Shown here in pieces: positions 29,372 to 35,344 of a stretch of 35,344 nt of DNA. The stretch spans positions 1,050,982-1,086,325 of the forward strand of contig BFEA01000033.1 in assembly GCA_003427395.1 (NCBI GenBank), written 5' to 3'. Under the pieces are notes generated by a model. That model searched no databases. It was not told the DNA's origin and worked only from the letters and a program-made list of their open reading frames with translations. This DNA is from Chara braunii. Lineage: Eukaryota > Streptophyta > Charophyceae > Charales > Characeae. Each line of letters opens with the position of its first letter. The stretch's first letter is position 1. The translations under genes were made by a program, and so were the position numbers.

Positions 29372-30249
29372 ACGGGAAACCTCCGCTAGCCCACCAAGTG
29401 ACCAACCCAGATATTTACTTTGTCTAATCTAACGTGGATGGGATATGCTCCGTATATTTTTTTTTTTAAATGTTTGGATGTTGCTGCTTTGGAGTACCGA
29501 ATGCAACTTGTACCTCTTTCTTCAACTCAAGATACAATAGGACTTTTTTTTTTTTCTTCTGTATTCACTGTCTGCCTTTTACTTAATTACCTTCTTTTCC
29601 TTCCTTTCGTTGGTCTAGTTGTATCCCTGTTCCCTTTCTTTTTATTATTGCTAATACCTCTGGTTTGTTGCGCAAGTACAAGTTGGAGTCCTCACAATGT
29701 CAGATGCAGGGGATGATCCTCAACGCAGATCACTTTGCCCAACTAAATTATGTCGTATGCCTCTAGTGCGATCTGACGTGGCACTCTGCCACTATTCCCC
29801 AACCTACTCCTATCTTTAATAGCTCCTATAGCGCAAATGTCAGATCAGATGTCAGAACAACAGGACCAGACAAGGACTGACGTGCCCAGTCACTTGAGTC
29901 CTGACTTTCATACCAGACCAGCTCGAGTGTAGACCAGACAGCAGAACTGACCACCAGAGAGGAGGGGAAGTAGAGGTATTCGGCATACTCTACATGCAGC
30001 AAGGTAAGGGTAAGAGGTTCTTCTCTCTTCTGAAGTCGTCGATGAAGTCCCCTCGTTCGCTCCATGCTCCACGCTCCACGCGCAGGTAAGATCTCCCTCC
30101 TTAGCCCCTTCCTCTTCGGCTACCTTCTCCCTCCTTATCCCAATCCACACACCTTTCTCAACCTTACACCATCGCCAGCATCTTCAAGCCAGCGCAGTCT
30201 CCTCGCCAGCCTTACTCATGCCAGCGCTTCAGTGAGCGCAACAAGTTCT
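29372..30249 (-). other. E2 5' leader
   Basis: Between the PBS and gag. Short ORFs on both strands, poly-T runs, and CGCGCAG|GTAAGA at 30085 on the plus strand. No domain recognised; expected to be untranslated leader. Confidence 0.5.
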
Positions 30250-30261
30250 GCTCCGATACCA
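30250..30261 (-). other. E2 primer-binding site (initiator tRNA-Met, one mismatch)
   Basis: The minus strand reads TGGTATCGGAGC, differing at one base from TGGTATCAGAGC, three bases inside the LTR edge (30265). It fixes the direction of the element. Confidence 0.88.
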
Positions 30262-30264
30262 AAT

Positions 30265-31359
30265 TGCAAGGAACCTGACAGTTCACAACTTGCTGGAGTG
30301 TAACACACTGCATGCATAGACATCATTCACATAGATAGAGAAGCTTCACACAAAGCCAAGTCGAGATAAGATGAGAACCAAGGTAGTGCAACCCTTATTA
30401 TCACAACCACATCATACAAAGAGTATCTCGAGTCCAAGAGTTCAGCGCCAATAGAATACAAGTCTCTCTCATTCAATCATCAGCGTGGGGCCTGGCTCAG
30501 CTAGCATCTGCCCTCAGATCACAGGTATGGCGCCAACGGGTAAGTATCCACCATATCCAACTCTCAACCTGTCTTCTCTCTCTCACTCTCTCGAGATCCC
30601 TGTCTTGGTTCCCTTGTCTTACTCTGCATGCTCACTCCCTACTGATGAGGATTTACTATGAATGCTACTCACTAATGTCTACTACTAACCCCTCTACTTG
30701 TACTAACCAAGCTGGCGCAACTATGGCTGCTTCTGCCAGTCAGCGCCCAACCTCTTCTTCTTCTGCTTGCGCAGCTTCCAGCCAGCGCATTCTCCCTGCA
30801 TGCTAGCGCACAAGTGCTTCAGCACTTCCACGCATCTATGCCGGTGGAGATTTGTCGTGTGGGGAGGTTGGCGTGGTCTCTTATAGTGCTGGCCTCCCTT
30901 CGCGAGGTCTGAATCAGTCTTCCTTGGGTCTTTCCCCAGTCCCAGACCACTGCAGAATGTGTCCTAGTACCTTTCCCTCGGGGTCTGCTGCTGCTGCGGA
31001 CTTTGGGTCTGAATCTGGACTGCCTGTTAGACTTTGACTTGGACTGGGACTCTACCCCATTGACTTCCATTCGAACAGACACAACTTTTGCACAAACAGA
31101 CACATCTACTGCACGAACAAACATGACTTACACAGCCCCTTGGACGAACAGACGTGACTCCCACAATTGAATGCTGCAACTGTTCGTCCTGGGGCACAAC
31201 TGTGACCTTTGACACAACTCCTCACTTCAGTTAGGCCGTGACTTTTGACCCAGAGAACATGTCTTTTGTTATGCTTTTCACGAGTTGGGTTCTGGCTGAG
31301 TAGGCCCCATTATGCTGCATTCGGCATTCAGGGTCTGAACGGGTAAAGGCCCTTTTACA
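30265..31359 (-). repeat. E2 5' LTR
   Basis: On the minus strand it starts TGTAAAAGGGCC and ends CCTTGCA. It matches the 3' LTR throughout except for small changes and a 20-bp deletion near 30993. It should contain the element's promoter on the minus strand; I cannot point to a convincing TATA box. Confidence 0.9.
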
Positions 31360-31460
31360 ATGAAACATGTCCAACCATAAAAAAGGAGAATAGCTTCCTA
31401 GTGCAGTCCGATCCTAACCGCTCAAATCTGCCAGGACAGAGAGCTAGCAAGACCGGAAAG

Positions 31461-32072
31461 TGTGTTGTTTTAGAAGGACCCGCAGATTCTCTCTCTGATT
31501 CCCTCCACGAATTATCATAAACCATCCATAAAACAAAAGAAGCAGAGATAGGCAAGATAGTAAAAAGTGCAAGCTTGGGCACGTTCGTGTGGTTCAGCGC
31601 CAAGTGCCCACACACCCGTCGACATTTTTATTTTTTTCATAGTCCATAAAGGGTGGCAGGGCAAAAGGCACTTACCTAAGACAAACGACTCCTCCAGCAA
31701 AAAGTCACCGACCCAACCCTCCAAAGGTCTGAAAAAACTTGGAGAGCCTTCTGCATCGGCCCACAAAACCACGAACTCAATTACACAAAAACAACACAAG
31801 CGCAACAGCATTGGCACTACTTTCATCCCAAACTACCAATTCACGTCACTACCAAAGGGGTGGAAGGTAAAAGACAACTTACCTAGGACAGAAGACTCCT
31901 CCAGCAAAAAGAACACTGACCCCACCTGCCTAAGATCCGAAAAAAAACTCGAGAGCCTTCTGCGTCGGCCCACAAACATTCCCCCCCAAAAAAAACTTGT
32001 GGCCACCCATAGACATCCAAACAGCCCGTGCTCTAAAGCAGGGCAAAGAATTATGCCTTGTATAATAAACAA
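31461..32072 (+). repeat. Repeat X, right copy
   Basis: Same order and direction as the left copy, without the AT insertion. It carries the duplicated 120-bp segment (about 31650-31770 and 31857-31980) and ends TCTAAAGCAGGGCAAA...ATAATAAAC. Box A-like TGGTTCAGCGC at 31590-31600. It begins 101 bp outside the E2 LTR. Confidence 0.85.
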
Positions 32073-32302
32073 AAACCACGAAACACGAGATCCAACAGCT
32101 TTTCCCCATGGTCTGGGGGGGAGCTGAGGGCTGGCAAGTTTACTCCCATGACCCTTATAGTGGCTTCCTTGGGCTTCCAGTCCACGCACAGTGTGGCAAG
32201 TGGTGAGTTGTCAGCATTGCTAAGCCACCATCCTTCTGTCTTCATTCCCCAATCGACTCTCATGTCGGCCGCTATTTCAAACAGATGGATTGTGCGTGCC
32301 AA
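32051..32302 (-). CDS. Small ORF, possible exon, unknown
   Basis: 83 codons with mixed, globular-looking composition (LFEIAADMRVDWGMK, EGWWLSNADNSPLATLCVDW, KEATIRVMGVNLPAL). No family recognised. Its last 20 bases overlap the end of repeat X, so it may be accidental or part of a repeat. I see no splice partner. Confidence 0.2.
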   Translation of the reverse strand: MARTIHLFEIAADMRVDWGMKTEGWWLSNADNSPLATLCVDWKPKEATIRVMGVNLPALSSPPDHGEKLLDLVFRGFCLLYKA

Positions 32303-32376
32303 CGCTTAGAGGCTGGCGGGGGTGACTCTGTATGCAGAAAATATGGTCAAACATCTTTGCATGTGTTTGGAAAAAC

Positions 32377-32389
32377 GGGATTTGAACCC
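32377..32389 (-). promoter_or_regulatory. Isolated Pol III B-box-like motif
   Basis: The minus strand reads GGGTTCAAATCCC, a perfect tRNA T-arm style stem and loop. No matching A box or acceptor stem is visible upstream on that strand. It could be a SINE remnant. Confidence 0.3.
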
Positions 32390-32449
32390 AAACGTGAAGG
32401 GTGTCCTGAAGTGGTGATGAAAAATACGACTGTTGTTAACCTTCTCTCC

Positions 32450-32911
32450 TGAGATCTTGATCATCCCCTAGCAGCAGCACTGCAGATCCAGGGTGTGTTG
32501 TGTGAGCAGACCCTCACCACTATAGAGCAGCCCCTGATCACGGGGTCTTCACGGTCTACAGCAGACTGCCACATGACACTGTAGATGCCCATGGGCGCAG
32601 GCAGCAGCAGCCATGGTGTCTCCTCACCGCCGTGGCGCGGGGGAGGGGGGGGGAAAGCAAATAGTTGCCTGCCCGCTGCTGTCGACAGGGGGAAGGGGGA
32701 GGGGGGGTTAAATAGTTGTCGTGCACTTCTTCAGCACCAACAAGCCATAATATTAGCCCAAACTGTGGTTTGTGGCCAGTGTGTTAAGGCATTGGCTACG
32801 CACGAGCATGAGTGGCAGCTGCCCAGGTGCAAACCTTGGCAGCAGCAGCATCCCGGATCTTGATAATAAATAATCTGGGAGCGGGGCGGGGCAGCGTGGG
32901 CACGTGGCGGT
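32450..32911 (+). repeat. Repeat Y, copy 3
   Basis: TGAGATCTTGATCATCCCC to GTGGGCACGTGGCG, matching copies 1 and 2, with two G-rich runs (about 32640-32660, 32690-32708). Box A-like TGGCCAGTGTG (32773-32783) is kept; the B box is GGTGCAAACC (32826-32835), one change from copy 2. It ends where element E3 sequence begins. Confidence 0.8.
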
Positions 32912-33081
32912 TCTTCACCTACCCGATTTTGATCGCCCTTTTATCCTTACCATGCGTCAGACTTTGCTGCAGGAGCAGTGCTTTCTCATATTTCCCCCTC
33001 CTCTCCTGATTCCTCTCATCCTCGCATCCCTCGCTTCCCACCCCCTACCCCTACCACTGCTTCCCGCCAGATGCCTACTCG

Positions 33082-33890
33082 TCCAGCTACTGACGAGCCT
33101 TCTATTGACTATTCTCCTACCATCGCCAAGGACAGCACTATTGAGTCTCGCTCAGGTGATTGTCTGATAGCCTTCTACTCCCGCCAACTCTTGCCTGCCG
33201 AAATAAACTACACCGCTGATGAACGTGAGGTTCTCGCAGTAGTTTATACTGCTCGGCACTAGCGTCACTACCTGCACGAGGCACCATTCACGTGCGCACG
33301 GGCAACTCTGTTGTCCATACTTTTCTTACAAAGCCGAAGCTTACTCCTCGACAGGCTCGCTGGTGGCGCGACCTACCCGAGTTTAGTTTCACCACTGAGC
33401 ACATGAAGGGTGAGACTAATCGGGTCGCAGATGCCTTATCCCGACGCCCTGACCATGATTAGGAGCAGATCGAGCTCACTGCCATCTCGGTCACCACCTT
33501 CCACCACTCGATGATCGACGAGTTTCGCACTCAGTACCGCCACTGCCCCGACTATCGCGACATCCATGCGACCCTTCGGAGTGGCAAGGCCGTCCTGAAC
33601 TACTCTCTCGGGGAAAACGGTCTTGTGTACTGACACGGTTCACAAGGCACCAGAGAGCCCCGTATTTACGTTCCCTCCACTGGAAAGCTACGTGTCCGGG
33701 CAGTAGCAGAGTTCCATGACTAGGCAACCCCGGTCATATGGCTTCCACAAGTCGTTGGCTCGTGTGAGCCGCCTGTACGTTTGGCCAAAGCGCAAGGACT
33801 TCGTGAAGGACTACATCGCAGAGTGTCCCACCTGTCAGGAGGTGAACAGTGCGAACCACCTGCGTTATGGTTTGCTCCAGACTCTTCCTA
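33082..33890 (+). pseudogene. E3 RNase H fragment and integrase zinc finger
   Basis: CLIAFYSRQLLPAEINYT and DEREVLAVVYTARH end at a TAG (33260-33262) where E1 has Trp. A small deletion then shifts the frame through the RT.NS region; FSFTTEHMKGETNR and DALSRRPDHD are recoverable. Further stops: after DHD, in VY*HGSQ (Trp to TGA) and HD*AT (Gln to TAG). The zinc finger ends with an intact AECPTCQEV. Confidence 0.75.
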
Positions 33891-34297
33891 TCCCTGAGGG
33901 TCGTTGGCAGTCCATCTCGATGGACTTTATCGGTCCTCTGACCCCCTGCGTTCATGATGTTATCCTGGCCGTCGTCGACCGCTTCACGAAGCGCGCACAC
34001 TTTGTTCCGTGCTGCTATGCCATCTGTGCACATGAGGTCGTTGACATCGTGTTTGACCGAGTCGTGCATAACCACGACTTACCTCTGAGCATCATATATG
34101 ACCGGGAAGGTCACGAACAGGACTCTCGGAGAGATTCTCCGAAAGATTGTTCGTGACGACTAGCAGTGGGATCTCCATCTTGCCCACTTGGAGATAGCCT
34201 ACAACCACGCCGTCTCGGCAGCCATGGGGATGTCGCCTTACTATTGCGACCTCTGCTATCACCCTCGTGTTCCGCGGACTTCCTTCGACCGTCATAG
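33891..34297 (+). pseudogene. E3 integrase core with internal deletion
   Basis: ISMDFIGPL (first Asp) and VVDRFTKRAHFVP are kept. Just after LSIIYD (about 34105) roughly 100 nt are missing relative to E1, removing the second catalytic Asp segment. The Glu position reads NRTLGEIL against NRTLENIL in E1. The enzyme cannot be active. Confidence 0.8.
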
Positions 34298-34951
34298 ATG
34301 CACCCCGACACAAGTTGTCCCGCGCTGGATGATTGGGTTGCACACATGACGTCAATCATGAAGGTCGCACATGAGCACATAGCCGCTTCCCAGACTCGCA
34401 TGGCAGCACGTGCGAACCGATCGAGGATGGATCATCCATTGAAAGTCGGTGATGATGTGCTTATCGACGCCCGCCACTTACAACTCGAAGCGGACACACT
34501 TCGCAAGTTTCAGCGTCGCTTCTTTGGCCCATGCTGCATTCTTCAGACCGTCGGTTCTAATACGGCTTCTAGCCCGGTCAGCTTCCGTGTGAAGCTGCCC
34601 AACTACCTACGCCAGGCTCATATGCACGATGTCTACCACGTCTCGTTACTGCGGCCCTACCGTAGACCGTCTGAGTGTTTTGTTGGACGACCATACGAGC
34701 GTTCTCCACCCATCATGGTGAATGGCCACGAGGAGTTCCTTATTTCAGACATCATTGGTCGTCGGGTCACCGACGACAACCCTCCCCATGTCGAGTATCT
34801 CGTACGTTGGAAGGGTTACCCTGATGAGGAGGCTACTTGGGAGCCCGTCGAGCACTTGCAGCATGCTCGTATGTTGGTCGGTGCCTATGACCGTGCTCGT
34901 TGTGCTGGGTTCCCGCGGTCCCGATTTTTAAATATTTTTTTTTCATATTAG
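34298..34951 (+). pseudogene. E3 integrase C-terminus and intact chromodomain
   Basis: A 217-codon open frame: HIAASQTRMAARANRSR, DDVLIDARHLQLEAD, VSLLRPYRR, then a complete chromodomain EEFLISDIIGRR, YLVRWKGYPDEEATWEPVEH. The aromatic and WEP residues used for methyl-lysine readout are present. It is the best-preserved coding block of E3. The start at 34298 is only the first ATG in the frame, not a real gene start. Confidence 0.85.
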
Positions 34952-34983
34952 ATAAATACAAAATAATATATATATATATATAC

Positions 34984-35020
34984 ATGGGGTTGTAGGGTTT
35001 AAAAATACCTACAACCCCAT
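34984..35020. repeat. Perfect 13-bp hairpin in AT repeats
   Basis: ATGGGGTTGTAGG and CCTACAACCCCAT flank an 11-nt A/T loop, with AT dinucleotide runs on both outer sides. It may be a small foldback element inserted in, or spreading with, (AT)n. Confidence 0.8.
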
Positions 35021-35192
35021 ATATATATTCTTTGAATTATGAAGTGTTTTTCAATTTACAAAAATAGAAAACCAACAATTAAGTATTTTAGTAAAAAAAA
35101 AACGTAATAAAAAAAACGAATTTTTAATTTTTCGTGTGTGTGTATGTGTGTGTGTGTGTGTGTGTGCATGTGCAGGGGGGAAGGGCGACCCC

Positions 35193-35223
<31 letters not shown>

Positions 35224-35271
35224 AAAAAAAAAGTAAAAAAAAAAAAAACAGCGGGTTGGACTCGCGCACGC

Positions 35272-35341
<70 letters not shown>

Positions 35342-35344
35342 CTG
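35021..35344. repeat. Microsatellite cluster at window end
   Basis: In order: A/T-rich DNA, (TG)n at about 35135-35165, (ATCA)n at about 35192-35220, two poly-A runs, and (GT)n from about 35270 to 35340. No gene. Confidence 0.95.

Larger units (their letters stand above)
22633..31359 (-). mobile_element. E2: near-complete chromodomain Ty3/gypsy retrotransposon
   Basis: Two direct LTRs of 1115 and 1095 bp flank an internal region that on the minus strand has a PBS, gag, protease, RT, RNase H, integrase and chromodomain in canonical order. The 5' end is at 31359. LTR identity is high by eye, with one obvious 20-bp indel, so insertion is moderately recent. The flanks just outside (CCAAC on the left, ATGAA on the right) do not match, so no target-site duplication is visible. 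Repeat X lies on both sides. Confidence 0.92.
33082..34951 (+). mobile_element. E3: RT-less gypsy relative of E1
   Basis: Plus-strand C-terminal RNase H, integrase zinc finger, truncated integrase core and chromodomain, closely similar to E1 at protein and DNA level. Homology to E1 begins at TCCAGCTACT (33082), the same place as E1's RT-deletion junction. Upstream there is only a Pro/Ser/Thr-rich stretch (32978-33080) and repeat Y. No LTR found. Confidence 0.85.

Noticed and set aside
1-35344. CRISPR arrays, bacterial operons, rRNA genes
   Set aside because: No regular direct repeats with unique spacers, no operon-like gene packing and no conserved rRNA sequence seen; tandem repeats here are of other kinds.

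Overview
This is a eukaryotic nuclear window. It holds GT/AG-bounded exon sequence, several Ty3/gypsy (Metaviridae-type, chromodomain-bearing) LTR retrotransposons, long microsatellites, inverted-repeat elements and almost no intact long ORFs. Primer-binding sites match plant-type initiator-tRNA-Met priming. A plant or charophyte (for example Chara-like) genome fits the element types, but the sequence alone does not prove a species.

Layout. 1-2.3 kb is AT-rich non-coding DNA carrying two arrays of short hairpin-like motifs. 2.3-6.8 kb is gene-poor, with two tRNA-like relics and small tandem repeats. 7.5-12.4 kb is a decayed minus-strand chromodomain gypsy element (E1: gag, protease, RNase H remnant, integrase, chromodomain) with no reverse transcriptase. 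12.4-15.3 kb is a diverged tandem duplication of about 1.4 kb; each unit has paired hairpins, a C-depleted purine-rich tract and a copy of repeat Y. 15.5-15.86 kb is an LTR with a perfect 12-nt iMet primer-binding site. 16.07-16.2 kb is a 138-bp element with perfect 20-bp terminal inverted repeats. 16.5-17.4 kb is an unrecognised 296-codon minus-strand ORF. 17.98-18.15 kb is a foldback element.

In 18.5-21.7 kb the best host-gene signal is a 549-nt plus-strand exon (21096-21644), symmetric phase 1-1, encoding two Ig/fibronectin-like extracellular-type modules; the sequence then runs into a 207-N assembly gap inside a microsatellite. 22.6-31.4 kb is a nearly complete but dead minus-strand gypsy element (E2) with two LTRs of about 1.1 kb, a PBS, gag and pol. 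It is flanked on both sides by direct copies of repeat X. 32.4-34.95 kb carries a third copy of repeat Y and a plus-strand relative of E1 (E3) that also lacks reverse transcriptase. The last 400 bp are a perfect hairpin and microsatellites.

The coding parts of E1, E2 and E3 are dead: premature stops, frameshifts and altered catalytic or zinc-binding residues are visible in each. The most unusual structure is in the non-coding repeats. Short hairpins keep a conserved loop while their stems change on both sides together, as expected if folding is conserved.
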